In this document: piece by piece, positions 1-8,799 of the stretch | Layout: each line of letters opens with the position of its first letter | How positions within the stretch are numbered: the stretch's first letter is position 1 | Program-made: the position numbers and the translations under genes | Notes under the pieces: generated by a model | The model's database searches: none | Seen by the model: the letters and a program-made list of their open reading frames with translations, nothing else | Told to the model about the DNA's origin: nothing | Assembly (NCBI RefSeq): GCF_002051585.1 | Contig: NZ_MZGX01000002.1 | Span: forward strand, 124,001 to 188,000 | Length of the DNA: 64,000 nucleotides | Source: Ruminiclostridium hungatei | GTDB taxonomy: Bacteria > Bacillota > Clostridia > Acetivibrionales > DSM-1351 | Reading direction: 5' to 3'

Positions 1-321
1 GAAGGAAGACTGAAGATACCACCGGGACACCCACCTAGCTTGGGCTAGGTGTCAAAATACTGGGGACGCCATTTTGGGAATTAATTAAAGCATAGGGGGG
101 CAGAAATGCCCCTTCGCTTTGCTCAAAAAACCTGACTCAACCTACTTATTTATGTACTTATTTACATAGAATTTTAAAACTGTTAAAATGTCTATAACCG
201 ATATGATGATATTCAAATTGTTGTTTAAAATACACAGGCTGATATTAAAAATATAATTTGGGTACTAATGAGAATATAATTATATGTGTATTTTTGAAAA
301 CATAAATAGAAGGAAGGTAAT
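1..321. other. Leader region upstream of cysE with a perfect hairpin
   Basis: No gene is seen. An 8-bp perfect stem with a 4-base loop lies at 32-51 (CACCTAGC / GCTAGGTG). It is flanked by GGGACAC and GGGGACGCC motifs of the kind common in REP-like elements. The rest is AT-rich and leads into the cysE ribosome binding site AGGAAGG. No T-box motif (AGGGTGGNACCGCG) is present, although clostridial cysE/cysS genes often carry one. Confidence 0.5.
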
Positions 322-1062
322 ATGGGCAATTTACTAGATGATGCCAGATTAATAGCAAGCCGTGACCCCGCTGCAAAAAGTACCCTTGAAGTAATTCTGC
401 TTTATCCCGGGTTTCATGCGCTGGTTTATCATAAGGCGGCTCGTTGGTTTTACAAAAAGAAAAGATTTTTTATAGCCAGGTTCATATCACAGTTTGCCAG
501 GCTATTGACAGGCATAGAAATCCATCCGGGCGCCAAGATAGGCAGGGGGTTGTTTATCGACCACGGGATGGGTGTTGTAATAGGTGAATCGGCTGAAATC
601 GGAGATAATTGTACAATATACCATGGAGTGACTCTGGGAGGAACAGGCAAGGACAAAGGCGCAAAAAGACATCCAACTGTGGGTAACAATGTCCTTATAG
701 GTGCTGGTGCAAAGGTTCTTGGCCCTTTTAAGATAGGGGACAATTCCACCATTGGTGCAAATACATTTGTGGCCTTTGAGGTTGAGCCATATTCGACGGT
801 TGTGGGTGTTAAGGGCAGGACTGTCAAAAAAGGCGACAAGAGAGTGGTCAGTCCTTCGGAATCCCTTGACCAGATACATATGCCCGACCCAATTTCGCAG
901 GAAATATGCAGGCTGGAAAGCAGGCTTTCGCATATTGAGCAAAATTGCCGCATAACGGGAGAAGAGAGCTTGTGTGCAAAGAGGAAGACCGGTGACCGCA
1001 AGGGCGGCAATAATGACAATGAGGGCGATGCTGTTAATGCCGGTGCAGATGACAACAAGTAG
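322..1062 (+). CDS. cysE: Serine O-acetyltransferase
   Basis: The enzyme transfers acetyl from acetyl-CoA to L-serine, giving O-acetylserine, the first step of cysteine synthesis in the cytosol. The protein has 246 residues. An N-terminal helical part is followed by a left-handed beta-helix of hexapeptide repeats (about residues 65-165), including [20 protein letters not shown] and GVTLGGTG, which are the family's substrate and CoA-binding loops. The ATG at 322 follows AGGAAGG at a good distance. The last 35 or so residues are a hydrophilic, Gly/Asn/Asp-rich tail longer than in most homologues. cysS lies 165 bp downstream on the same strand, a common clostridial pairing. Confidence 0.95.
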   Translation: MGNLLDDARLIASRDPAAKSTLEVILLYPGFHALVYHKAARWFYKKKRFFIARFISQFARLLTGIEIHPGAKIGRGLFIDHGMGVVIGESAEIGDNCTIYHGVTLGGTGKDKGAKRHPTVGNNVLIGAGAKVLGPFKIGDNSTIGANTFVAFEVEPYSTVVGVKGRTVKKGDKRVVSPSESLDQIHMPDPISQEICRLESRLSHIEQNCRITGEESLCAKRKTGDRKGGNNDNEGDAVNAGADDNK

Positions 1063-1227
1063 TTAAGAGGACAGGGAGATTTACGATTTAACTGTTTTTA
1101 GATTATGAGGTTATTGCTTAGAAATCAATGTTTTAAGCGGCATTGTTTTAAAAGGCATGTTTTAGAAGGTTATTGTTTTAAAAAGATATATATTTTACCG
1201 CGTTAAAGCACGGGAATGGAGGTACGG

Positions 1228-2613
1228 ATGAAGGTTTACAATACGCTTACCAGAAAAAAAGAGGAATTTAAGCCGATTAATGATAAAGAGGTAAGAATTT
1301 ATTCATGCGGTCCCACGGTGTATAACTTTGCCCATATCGGGAATTTAAGGACCTATATATTCATGGATATGCTCAGAAGAGTGCTGGAATATAACGGCTA
1401 TGCCTTGAAGCACGCTATGAACATAACAGATGTAGGCCACCTGGTATCCGATGAGGACGACGGTGAAGACAAAATGCTCAAGGGTGCCCGTGAGCAGAAG
1501 AAAACTCCCTGGGAAATTGCCGAGTATTACACCGGTGTATTCATGAAGGATATAAAGGCTTTAAACATAGAGGTGCCTGAGATAGTACCCAAGGCTACCG
1601 AACACATATCTGAAATGCTGGATTTCGTAAATGGCCTTGTAGACAAGGGCTTTGGCTATGAAACCAGCGACGGCATTTATTTTGACATACAAAAATTCCA
1701 GTCTTATGGAAAGCTGTCAAAGGCCAATCTGGAAGAACAGATTGCAGGAGCTAGGGTCGAAGTCAATGAGGAGAAGCGCCACCCGGCAGATTTCGCCCTG
1801 TGGAAGAAGGCCCCCAAGGAGCATATAATGCAGTGGCCCAGCCCCTGGGGAATGGGGTATCCCGGCTGGCATATCGAGTGTTCCGCCATGGGCCGCAAAT
1901 ACCTGGGCGATGTATTTGATATTCATACAGGTGGAGTTGACCACATTCCGGTACACCACGAAAATGAAATAGCACAGTCAGAAGCGCTTCTGGAGAAGCC
2001 TGCCGTCAACTATTGGATGCATGGCGAATTTATGATGGTCAATAACGGAAAGATGTCAAAGAGCCTGGGCAATACCTATACCATAGAGGACCTTAAAAAG
2101 AAGGGTTTTGACCCTTTGGCCTTCAGATATATGTGCCTTAATGCACATTACAGGAACAAGCTCAACTTTACCTGGGAGGTAATGCAGTCGGTGCAGGTGG
2201 CCTATGACAGGTTTGTGGAGGGTGCTCTTGCCCACAAGGATGGGGAGGAAACCGTGGAGGCTGCTGTTATTAATGAATTCCTCAATGATTTTGAAGAGGC
2301 CATAAATGATGACCTGAACATACCAAAAGCACTGGGAATAGCGTGGAATGCAGTGAGGTACGGCAGGAAGTCCCGTCAGATATATGAGTTGCTGAATAAA
2401 ATGAACAAAATATTCGGGTTTGATTTCAGCAGGAAGAGCAGTGAGGAAAAAGAACCTGAAATCAGCCAGGAGGTTCAGAAGCTGATAGAGGAAAGACAGC
2501 AGGCCAGGACGGAAAAGAACTGGAAGCGCTCCGATGAGATAAGAGATGAGCTTAAGGCAAGGGGTATTGTTGTTGAGGACACAGCCTCCGGGCCAAAGGT
2601 GAAATATATATAG
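1228..2613 (+). CDS. cysS: Cysteinyl-tRNA synthetase
   Basis: This class Ia synthetase charges tRNA-Cys with cysteine. The protein has 461 residues, normal for the family. It carries the HIGH signature (YNFAHIGN, near residue 30), the zinc-binding Cys and His residues of the active site (CGPTVYN, WHIECSAMG, HHENEIAQSE), and the KMSKS loop (GKMSKSLGN). The C-terminal anticodon-binding region ends in a basic helix. The start is placed at ATG 1228 because GGAGG lies five bases upstream. An in-frame ATG at 1216 would add four residues but sits before that ribosome binding site. Confidence 0.97.
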   Translation: MKVYNTLTRKKEEFKPINDKEVRIYSCGPTVYNFAHIGNLRTYIFMDMLRRVLEYNGYALKHAMNITDVGHLVSDEDDGEDKMLKGAREQKKTPWEIAEYYTGVFMKDIKALNIEVPEIVPKATEHISEMLDFVNGLVDKGFGYETSDGIYFDIQKFQSYGKLSKANLEEQIAGARVEVNEEKRHPADFALWKKAPKEHIMQWPSPWGMGYPGWHIECSAMGRKYLGDVFDIHTGGVDHIPVHHENEIAQSEALLEKPAVNYWMHGEFMMVNNGKMSKSLGNTYTIEDLKKKGFDPLAFRYMCLNAHYRNKLNFTWEVMQSVQVAYDRFVEGALAHKDGEETVEAAVINEFLNDFEEAINDDLNIPKALGIAWNAVRYGRKSRQIYELLNKMNKIFGFDFSRKSSEEKEPEISQEVQKLIEERQQARTEKNWKRSDEIRDELKARGIVVEDTASGPKVKYI

Positions 2614-2650
2614 TTGCTTGTAATTCAAGATGAATAAGCTTTTCAAGGAA

Positions 2651-2706
2651 AACAGGGCAGGCTCGGATCAGCAGATAAATGCGTGAGGTGAGGGCCCTGT
2701 TTTTTT
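2651..2706 (+). terminator. Rho-independent terminator after cysS
   Basis: An 8-bp stem AACAGGGC (2651-2658) / GCCCTGTT (2694-2701) is followed by a run of T. The loop is long (35 bases) and may hold further pairing. Confidence 0.65.
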
Positions 2707-2911
2707 GTGCCAGGGATAATTTGCAGCTTAAAAATATCACTTTAGTAAACTATGGAATTGTAATATGGTTAAAGCTATTGTATAATATTTCCATATTAGT
2801 AATCTTAAGGTTTAAATTGTTATTTATGCACCTGTAAAGCCTATTTATCTGAAGAATATAGCATAGACCTCAGAGAAATGACTTGAAATTTTTCAATAAG
2901 GGGGTAAAACG

Positions 2912-3622
2912 GTGAATATAGCAGTATTCGATTGCGTTCCGAGGGACAGGGCCACACTCTCGGAATATATAAAAAGATTTTGCTCTGAGCAGCTTTGCGA
3001 CTGTCATATCGACGAATACGGCAGTTGTGAGGAACTGCTGGAGGTCATCACTCCGGATGCTTATCATATGGTGTTTCTGGATATGTATGAGTCGGCAGAA
3101 AGAGGGATAGAATGTGCAAAGCGCATCCGGAAAATTGATGCCAATGTTATTCTGGTATTTCTGACAGAGCTTGAACCGCATTTCCGGGAGGGATATGAGC
3201 TGGGAGTCAGAAGCTATCTTGTCAAACCCATGGAAGAAAGCAGTGTAAGGTCGTCCATAAGGCGTTCAACAAAATCAAACAACTGCCAGAGCCTGGAGGT
3301 ATTATCCGAAAACGCCGCAGTGAAAGTGCCTGTACAAAGCATACAGTATATTGAGAATTCAAGCGAAGTGAGCGTGATACATACAGATGATTTTCTCATT
3401 AAAACCAGAGCAGGGCTGGATGAACTGTTAAGCAGGCTGGACAGCAGAAAATTCATAAAGTGCCACCCTAACTTTCTGGTAAATACCAACTCTGTCATAA
3501 AACTCAATGAAAACAGCTTTATGATACGAAGCGGACAGGAGATACCTATCTGCCTGCCTGACAAGAACAGGATGCTTGAAAAATATTTCTCGTTTGATAT
3601 ATCCCTGCTGCTCAAGGCATGA
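2912..3622 (+). CDS. LytTR-family response regulator
   Basis: A DNA-binding response regulator of 236 residues. Residues 1-120 form a receiver domain with the probable phospho-acceptor Asp in VFLDMY and the conserved Lys in YLVKPMEES. Residues 130-236 form a LytTR DNA-binding domain (IQYIENSSEVSVIHT, KFIKCHPNFLVN). The GTG start at 2912 follows AAGGGGGT. No sensor kinase gene is adjacent, so the partner is elsewhere or the receiver responds differently. The acidic pocket near the N terminus is weak: the usual DD pair reads VFDC. Target genes are unknown. Confidence 0.85.
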   Translation: MNIAVFDCVPRDRATLSEYIKRFCSEQLCDCHIDEYGSCEELLEVITPDAYHMVFLDMYESAERGIECAKRIRKIDANVILVFLTELEPHFREGYELGVRSYLVKPMEESSVRSSIRRSTKSNNCQSLEVLSENAAVKVPVQSIQYIENSSEVSVIHTDDFLIKTRAGLDELLSRLDSRKFIKCHPNFLVNTNSVIKLNENSFMIRSGQEIPICLPDKNRMLEKYFSFDISLLLKA

Positions 3623-3769
3623 GCAGCAGGCGGGAGCTGCAATTGACATGGCAGGTTATTAAAAATTCAATAATACGATAACATGCAGTTTGTCTTCCTC
3701 ATATCATGTAGATATGAAACAGAAATCAAACAAATATGAAAAAGCAGAATAGGGGAAGGGTGGATAGCA

Positions 3770-4609
3770 TTGAACAAGCTGCAGGAGTTTTTGGCAATAA
3801 TCAATTCAAAGATAGGAGCGGGCTACGTCTATGGGGGACAAAGCGGGCAGCCCCTGACAAAAGAAGCGCTGGCAAAGCTGGTAAATACCTTTGGCAGGTC
3901 CAAATATTATTATAGCAACTATTCCGCTGAAAAGTGGATAGGTTATCAATACTTTGACTGTTCGGGACTTATAGTTTATACACTGCGCAGGATGGGTCTG
4001 ATTCCCGCCGTTGCGGACTATTCTGCCCAGAGTATCTACTCTGTTTTATGCAGGCCGGTCAACAGAAGTCAACTGAGACCCGGTGACCTTTGCTTCAAAA
4101 ATACAGACAACTCGGGGATAGTCCACTGCGGGGTGTACACCGGAGACAACAGGATTACCCATGCCCGGGGAACCTTTTACGGTGTTGTCAATACACAGGT
4201 TTTCGATACCTTCAATAGCTTCGGGCGGCTCAAATATTTTTCCGAGGATTATAACGATACTAAAATAAGCTTTGAGGAAGCAGTCAAAACTGTTCCTGCG
4301 GCCACAACCATATATGATTTGCCCGATGAGACCTCAGCGGCCGTCGGCAGGCTGGAGGCAGGAGGCACAGCCAACATACAGGCTGTTTTAAACGGCAGTT
4401 GGTATATGGTGCCGCTTAAGGGAAAGTCGGGATATATTAAAATCAAGCCACTTACCGACAATGAAGAGCTTATTGGGGCGCTGGAATTCATCAGTCAGAA
4501 ATCAGGCATAGACAAAAATTATTGGTATAAGCAGGCTATGAATGTAAAGTGGCTGGATGTGTGTTTTATAAAAATTGCTCAAGGCTTTGGCGGGCCTGGA
4601 AAAAAATAG
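3770..4609 (+). CDS. NlpC/P60-family peptidase with SH3-like domain
   Basis: Probable cell-wall peptidase cleaving D-gamma-glutamyl-meso-diaminopimelate bonds or related links. The protein has 279 residues. The NlpC/P60 fold covers about residues 5-165, with catalytic Cys in YFDCSGLIVYT and His in SGIVHCGVYTGD. An SH3b-like module follows (about 175-225, TTIYDLPDETSAAVG to KGKSGYIK), then a short tail. The start is TTG 3770 after AGGGGAAGGGTGG. No signal peptide or membrane segment is seen, which is unusual for a wall hydrolase and suggests a cytosolic, lysis-released or phage-derived role. Confidence 0.82.
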   Translation: MNKLQEFLAIINSKIGAGYVYGGQSGQPLTKEALAKLVNTFGRSKYYYSNYSAEKWIGYQYFDCSGLIVYTLRRMGLIPAVADYSAQSIYSVLCRPVNRSQLRPGDLCFKNTDNSGIVHCGVYTGDNRITHARGTFYGVVNTQVFDTFNSFGRLKYFSEDYNDTKISFEEAVKTVPAATTIYDLPDETSAAVGRLEAGGTANIQAVLNGSWYMVPLKGKSGYIKIKPLTDNEELIGALEFISQKSGIDKNYWYKQAMNVKWLDVCFIKIAQGFGGPGKK

Positions 4610-4798
4610 CCGGGAACTGGTGTTTGTGGCGGGAGACAGGCTGTGCTATACTATAGATCAGGAATTAAGTACATAACCTCATTTTTTAAATGCACCTGCT
4701 GGTGATTCACAGCCGGCATTTGTTGGTATACAATTCTGTAGTGATATTCTGACTTAAAAACTGCAACTTAAAATATAAAAATATCGGGAGATAAACAT

Positions 4799-5557
4799 AT
4801 GCTAAAGCTTATTTCATGGAATGTAAACGGCCTGAGGGCATGTATGGACAAAGGTTTTTTGGACTTTTTCAAGCAGTCGGATGCGGATATTTTCTGCATT
4901 CAGGAAAGTAAGCTTCAGGAAGGGCAGATAGAACTTGGGCTTGAGGGTTATCACCAGTTCTGGAACTATGCCGTGAAAAAGGGCTACTCAGGGACTGCCG
5001 TGTTTACCAGGACAAAGCCCATTGCATCTTCCTGCGGTATAGGCCTGGAGGAGCATGACAATGAAGGGCGTGTCATTACCTTGGAATTTGAGTCCTTTTA
5101 TCTTGTTAATGTATACACACCAAATTCCAAGCGGGAGCTTGAAAGATTGGATTACAGGATGAAATGGGAGGATGATTTCAGGTCTTATCTGAAGGAATTG
5201 GAAAAGAAAAAACCTGTAATTTTATGCGGGGATTTGAATGTTGCCCACAGGGAGATAGATTTGAAAAACCCCAAGACCAACAGAACCAGTGCGGGGTTTA
5301 CCGACCAGGAACGGGAAAAATTTTCCCGACTGCTGGACAATGGCTTTATTGATACCTTCAGGGCTATATATCCCGACAAGACCGGAGCATATACCTGGTG
5401 GTCATACATGTTCAAGGCCAGAGAGAAAAACGCAGGCTGGAGAATTGACTACTTCTGTGTTTCGGAGTGTCTCAAGGATATGGTTAACGATGCATATATA
5501 TATTCTGAAACCATGGGCTCTGATCATTGCCCCGTGGGACTTGAGCTTCAGCTTTGA
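4799..5557 (+). CDS. exoA: Exodeoxyribonuclease III (AP endonuclease)
   Basis: This Mg-dependent enzyme cuts DNA at abasic sites and removes 3' blocks in base excision repair. The protein has 252 residues, typical of ExoA/Xth. Family motifs are present in order: SWNVNGLRA (residues 5-13), IFCIQESKLQ (metal-binding Glu), VYTPNS, CGDLNVAHREIDL (catalytic Asp/Asn), AYTWWSY, WRIDYFCVSE and GSDHCPV (catalytic His at the end). It stands alone, with 240 bp upstream of it and 370 bp of DnaA-box-rich sequence downstream. Confidence 0.95.
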   Translation: MLKLISWNVNGLRACMDKGFLDFFKQSDADIFCIQESKLQEGQIELGLEGYHQFWNYAVKKGYSGTAVFTRTKPIASSCGIGLEEHDNEGRVITLEFESFYLVNVYTPNSKRELERLDYRMKWEDDFRSYLKELEKKKPVILCGDLNVAHREIDLKNPKTNRTSAGFTDQEREKFSRLLDNGFIDTFRAIYPDKTGAYTWWSYMFKAREKNAGWRIDYFCVSECLKDMVNDAYIYSETMGSDHCPVGLELQL

Positions 5558-5669
5558 TTTTACCGGAGTCAGTTGCGGTTCGGAGCCTTCGCCTTCCAAA
5601 AGCCAACAAGTTGTCTCTGAATTATGCCTTTAAGCTGGCTTTGAATTATCCTGTGTTATGCAGGTTAAA

Positions 5670-5830
5670 TTATTCACAACGTGGATGAGCCTATTTTAAA
5701 CATATACACAGATTAGTCCACATTATCCACAGATTACATGTCCACATTATGAATAAATTGTGGAAAAGGAAGGTATTATCATAGATATATGGAGGTTTGG
5801 CCTGAATTCAGGCCTTTCTCCTGTGGATAA
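5670..5830. promoter_or_regulatory. Cluster of DnaA boxes between exoA and mrnC
   Basis: The 373-bp gap between exoA and mrnC has four sites fitting the DnaA box TTWTNCACA: TTATTCACA (5670-5678, +), TTATCCACA (5723-5731, +), TTTTCCACA (5759-5767, -) and TTATCCACA (5822-5830, -). There are also near matches (TAGTCCACA at 5714, TGTCCACAT near 5740). The rest of the gap is AT-rich and ends in a TATAAT (5881-5886) that probably serves mrnC. Binding by DnaA is inferred from the consensus only. Confidence 0.6.
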
Positions 5831-5930
5831 TCACAGAGGCTCCATAAATAAATTTTGTTTTAACTGCTATAACTTTAGTGTATAATAGCAAGGAAAAGAA
5901 TTAGAATCTGAGTTATAGTCTGGAGACAAT

Positions 5931-6350
5931 ATGTTTGAAGATATTATAGGCAAAATGCGGGGAGATTTTGACATAAAGCCCATGGAAGTCATGAATCTTC
6001 AGCCTTTGGTGCTCGCATATATAGGTGATGCGGTCTACGAAACCTATATCCGCACCATGCTCGTTGTAAACAAAAAAACAAATGTTAACACCCTTCATAA
6101 AATGTCGGTAAATTATGTTAAGGCAAAGGCACAGTCCGACATTGTCAGGCGCATAATGGACAAGCTGAATCCGGACGAGCAGGATGTGGTAAGGCGAGGC
6201 CGCAATGCCAAGTCCGTAACTGTGCCCAAGCATGCAGAAATAACGGACTATCGTTATTCTACAGGGTTTGAGGCACTGATAGGCTATTTATATCTTATAA
6301 ATCAAACAGACAGATTGCTGGAAATATTGAGGCTTTCGGTGGAAGCATAG
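5931..6350 (+). CDS. mrnC: Mini-ribonuclease III
   Basis: A double-strand-specific RNase that matures 23S rRNA ends. The protein has 139 residues and is an RNase III catalytic domain without the dsRNA-binding domain. The family motif LAYIGDAVYETYIR carries the acidic catalytic residues, and TGFEALIGYLYL matches the second catalytic helix. The ATG follows GGAGAC, and TATAAT lies at 5881-5886. It is followed by rlmB, another 23S rRNA enzyme, the usual Firmicutes order. Confidence 0.93.
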   Translation: MFEDIIGKMRGDFDIKPMEVMNLQPLVLAYIGDAVYETYIRTMLVVNKKTNVNTLHKMSVNYVKAKAQSDIVRRIMDKLNPDEQDVVRRGRNAKSVTVPKHAEITDYRYSTGFEALIGYLYLINQTDRLLEILRLSVEA

Positions 6351-6370
6351 CCGAGCTTCAGATAAAAATT

Positions 6371-6490
6371 CCTGGAAATCAGCAGATACAGGCACATATA
6401 GGCAGATACGAGTAGATACGAGCAGATGCAGACAGATACAAGCGGCAAGCAGATATAGACAAATATGGTCAAATACAGGCAGTAAACAGA
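6371..6490 (+). repeat. Degenerate CAGATACA-type short repeats upstream of rlmB
   Basis: About a dozen imperfect copies of a 9-12 base unit (such as CAGATACA, GCAGATAC, CAGATATA) fill the gap between mrnC and rlmB. The repeats are direct and all in one orientation. No product is apparent. Confidence 0.5.
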
Positions 6491-6539
6491 AAATATATTA
6501 CCGCTGCGGCGGATACAGTCATATGACTTGGGAGGAAAC

Positions 6540-7547
6540 ATGGCAGCAGATAAAAGACAGGGGAACAGCACAGCCGGAGAAAGAAGAGGCTCCTTTGGAG
6601 ATAGAAGGGGCCCGGAAACGGATTCTGACAGAAGAAATTCCTTTGATAAACGGGGACCAAGGCCGGAGCAGAACAGGCGAGGAGCCAGAGCCGGAAAACC
6701 GGATGCAGGCAATAGAACCCGGGCGGAAAAAGGCCCCAGGGATTTTGGCGAAAAAAGAATTCCCAGAGAGCCGAAGCTGGAGGCAGAGGTTCAGGAGGAG
6801 CAGCTTGGGGATAGTGACAAGCTGGAAGGCAGAAATTCCGTTCTGGAGGCTTTAAAGGCCGGCAGGACCATAAATAAGCTATTTGTAATAAAAGGTGAAC
6901 GTGAAGGTTCTATACGTCAGATAGTGGCAATGGCGAGACAGAAGGGCATAATAGTAACCGAGGTTGAAAAGAGTGCCCTTGACAGTATGTCCACCTCCAG
7001 GTCGCATCAGGGGGTAATTGCTTTTGTTGCCGTAAAGGAATATGTGGAAGTTGACGACATTCTGCAGGCTGCACGTGAAAAAGGACAGCCTCCTTTTATC
7101 ATTATTCTGGATGAAATAGCAGATCCCCACAATTTTGGTGCTATTCTCAGAACTGCCAATGCTGTCGGAGCACATGGCATAATTATTCCAAAGAGAAGAG
7201 CCATCGGCCTGACTTCCGCCGTATCAAAGGCATCAGCCGGGGCTGTGGAATATGTACCAGTATCAAGAGTTACAAATATTGCACAGACTATAGAATATTT
7301 AAAGAAAAACAATGTGTGGGTGGTGGGTACCGACGCCACCGGTGATAAAGCGTTTTACGAGAGCGATCTCAAAGGCCCCATGGCGCTGGTGGTGGGAAGT
7401 GAAGGAGAGGGCATGGGCAAGCTCATCCGTGAAAAATGTGATTTTGTTGTAAATATCCCCATGCAGGGAGAAATAAGCTCCTTGAATGCTTCGGTTGCAG
7501 CAGCAATTGTAATGTACGAGATATTGAAGCAAAGGGGAAGGTCCTGA
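6540..7547 (+). CDS. rlmB: 23S rRNA 2'-O-methyltransferase, SpoU/RlmB type
   Basis: An S-adenosylmethionine-dependent SPOUT methyltransferase, by family acting on a 23S rRNA guanosine ribose. The protein has 335 residues. The first 90 or so are Arg/Gly/Glu-rich and disordered. A substrate-binding domain (about 95-170, NSVLEALKAGRTINKLFV) and the knotted SpoU domain (about 185-335) follow. SpoU motifs are present: NFGAILRTANAVGAHG, VVGSEGEGM and IPMQGEISSLNASVA. The start is ATG 6540 after GGGAGG. A TTG at 6528 would add four residues but lies before that ribosome binding site. Confidence 0.93.
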   Translation: MAADKRQGNSTAGERRGSFGDRRGPETDSDRRNSFDKRGPRPEQNRRGARAGKPDAGNRTRAEKGPRDFGEKRIPREPKLEAEVQEEQLGDSDKLEGRNSVLEALKAGRTINKLFVIKGEREGSIRQIVAMARQKGIIVTEVEKSALDSMSTSRSHQGVIAFVAVKEYVEVDDILQAAREKGQPPFIIILDEIADPHNFGAILRTANAVGAHGIIIPKRRAIGLTSAVSKASAGAVEYVPVSRVTNIAQTIEYLKKNNVWVVGTDATGDKAFYESDLKGPMALVVGSEGEGMGKLIREKCDFVVNIPMQGEISSLNASVAAAIVMYEILKQRGRS

Positions 7548-7689
7548 CAGGTAAAAAATAACTGAATATGAAAACAGCCGGTGAGGTGTGTATAAAAACA
7601 AGCCTCTGATGAAGAGCAATACAATACGGCAAATGTTTCACCTGACATATGTAAGAAGCCGGATAGAATTTGCAAGGGGGAAGTAAAGC

Positions 7690-7718
7690 TTGACACAGTA
7701 TGGGTAGTCTCATATAAT
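7690..7718 (+). promoter_or_regulatory. Sigma-A promoter of sigH
   Basis: TTGACA (7690-7695) and TATAAT (7713-7718) are separated by exactly 17 bases, a full consensus match, 65 bp before the sigH start. Confidence 0.85.
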
Positions 7719-7783
7719 TTAATATGAGTATCTATCTCTATTTTAACATTCTTTAACGAGCCGAAAAAGTGGGGGCAACTGCA

Positions 7784-8428
7784 TTGAAAATTAACGTGAG
7801 GGCTGAGGCCTATCAAACCTATACAGGAATGATAGATGAGGATGTAATACAAGAGGCAAAGGCAGGCAGTGAAAATGCACTGGAGTATCTTATAAACAAA
7901 TATAAGAGCTTTGTCCGGGCTAAGGCGAGAACATATTTTCTCATCGGTGCCGACCGCGAGGATATCATTCAGGAAGGCATGATCGGTTTGTTTAAGGCAA
8001 TCAGAGACTACAAAGGGGACAAGCTGTCTTCTTTCAGAGCCTTTGCCGAGCTTTGCATAACCCGACAGATTATTACTGCCATAAAAACTGCTACCAGGCA
8101 AAAGCATATACCTTTAAATTCCTATGTATCTCTTAACAAGCCGATTTTTGATGAAGAATCCGACAGAACTCTGATGGATGTCATCAGCGAGGAGAATATC
8201 AGCGACCCTGAAGAGCTTTTGATAAACAGGGAGGAGTTTCTGGGCATAGAGAATAAGATGGGCGAAATATTGAGCTCTCTGGAATGGGAGGTTTTGACCT
8301 CTTATCTTGAAGGCAAGTCTTATCAGGAGATAGCAGAAGATTTGGACAGGCATGTCAAGTCGATAGATAACGCGCTACAACGAGTAAAACGTAAATTGGA
8401 GAAATATCTAGAAGAACAGAAGGCATAA
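7784..8428 (+). CDS. sigH: RNA polymerase sigma factor, SigH (sigma-30) type
   Basis: This sigma factor directs RNA polymerase to transition-state and early sporulation promoters. The 214-residue protein has region 2 (DREDIIQEGMIGLFKAIRDY, then LCITRQIITAIKTATRQKH) and region 4 with its helix-turn-helix (SYQEIAEDLDRHVKSIDNAL). The order after rlmB is conserved in Clostridia. The start is uncertain: TTG 7784 has GGGGG eight bases upstream, while an in-frame GTG at 7769 (five residues longer) has no clear ribosome binding site. A consensus promoter lies upstream. Confidence 0.92.
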   Translation: MKINVRAEAYQTYTGMIDEDVIQEAKAGSENALEYLINKYKSFVRAKARTYFLIGADREDIIQEGMIGLFKAIRDYKGDKLSSFRAFAELCITRQIITAIKTATRQKHIPLNSYVSLNKPIFDEESDRTLMDVISEENISDPEELLINREEFLGIENKMGEILSSLEWEVLTSYLEGKSYQEIAEDLDRHVKSIDNALQRVKRKLEKYLEEQKA

Positions 8429-8454
8429 TCTTAAAAAACGGGCTAAAATGCGAC

Positions 8455-8484
8455 TAGACGAGTGAACAAAAAACATGCTATAAT
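8455..8484 (+). promoter_or_regulatory. Probable promoter of the tRNA pair
   Basis: TATAAT at 8479-8484 lies 30 bp before tRNA-Gly, with TAGACG (8455-8460) as a weak -35 at 18-base spacing. Confidence 0.55.
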
Positions 8485-8514
8485 ACCCTAGTCTATTAGC
8501 CTGCTACATAAAGT

Positions 8515-8588
8515 GCGGGTGTAGTTCAATGGTAGAACATCAGCTTCCCAAGCTGATTGCGTGGGTTCGATTCCCATCACCCGCTCCA
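8515..8588 (+). tRNA. tRNA-Gly (anticodon CCC)
   Basis: A full cloverleaf. The acceptor GCGGGTG pairs with CACCCGC, D stem GTTC with GAAC, anticodon stem TCAGC with GCTGA around the loop TTCCCAA, and the T loop is TTCGATT. A CCA end is encoded. The anticodon CCC reads the glycine codon GGG. Confidence 0.95.
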
Positions 8589-8680
8589 GTTTTAAAACAA
8601 GAAGTTTTGATTGGCAAATTCCTGACGTAATGGAAAACTGTTTAGAAATCGAACCTGAGAGGGCTCGAACGGAAGACAAA

Positions 8681-8708
8681 GCAGGCGTGATTCCCATCAC
8701 CTGCTCCA
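8681..8708 (+). pseudogene. Duplicated 3' fragment of tRNA-Gly
   Basis: The stretch GATTCCCATCACCTGCTCCA and the bases just before it repeat the T-arm and acceptor 3' strand of tRNA-Gly, with the TGGGTTC part of the T arm missing. There is no 5' half, so it cannot fold as a tRNA. Confidence 0.6.
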
Positions 8709-8723
8709 AACAATTTGATACAG

Positions 8724-8799
8724 GCTCCCATAGCTCAGTTGGCAGAGCGCATCCATGGTAAGGATGAGGTCTCCAGTTCGAATCTGGATGGGAGCTCCA
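8724..8799 (+). tRNA. tRNA-Thr (anticodon GGT)
   Basis: A full cloverleaf. The acceptor GCTCCCA pairs with TGGGAGC, D stem GCTC with GAGC, anticodon stem CATCC with GGATG around the loop ATGGTAA, T stem TCCAG with CTGGA, and a CCA end is encoded. The anticodon GGT reads ACC and ACT. A strong terminator follows at once. Confidence 0.95.

Noticed and set aside
1-321. T-box riboswitch before cysE/cysS
   Set aside because: The conserved antiterminator motif and specifier structure are not visible.
450-1058. Minus-strand frame of 202 residues opposite cysE
   Set aside because: Shadow of the cysE coding frame with no family features or ribosome binding site.
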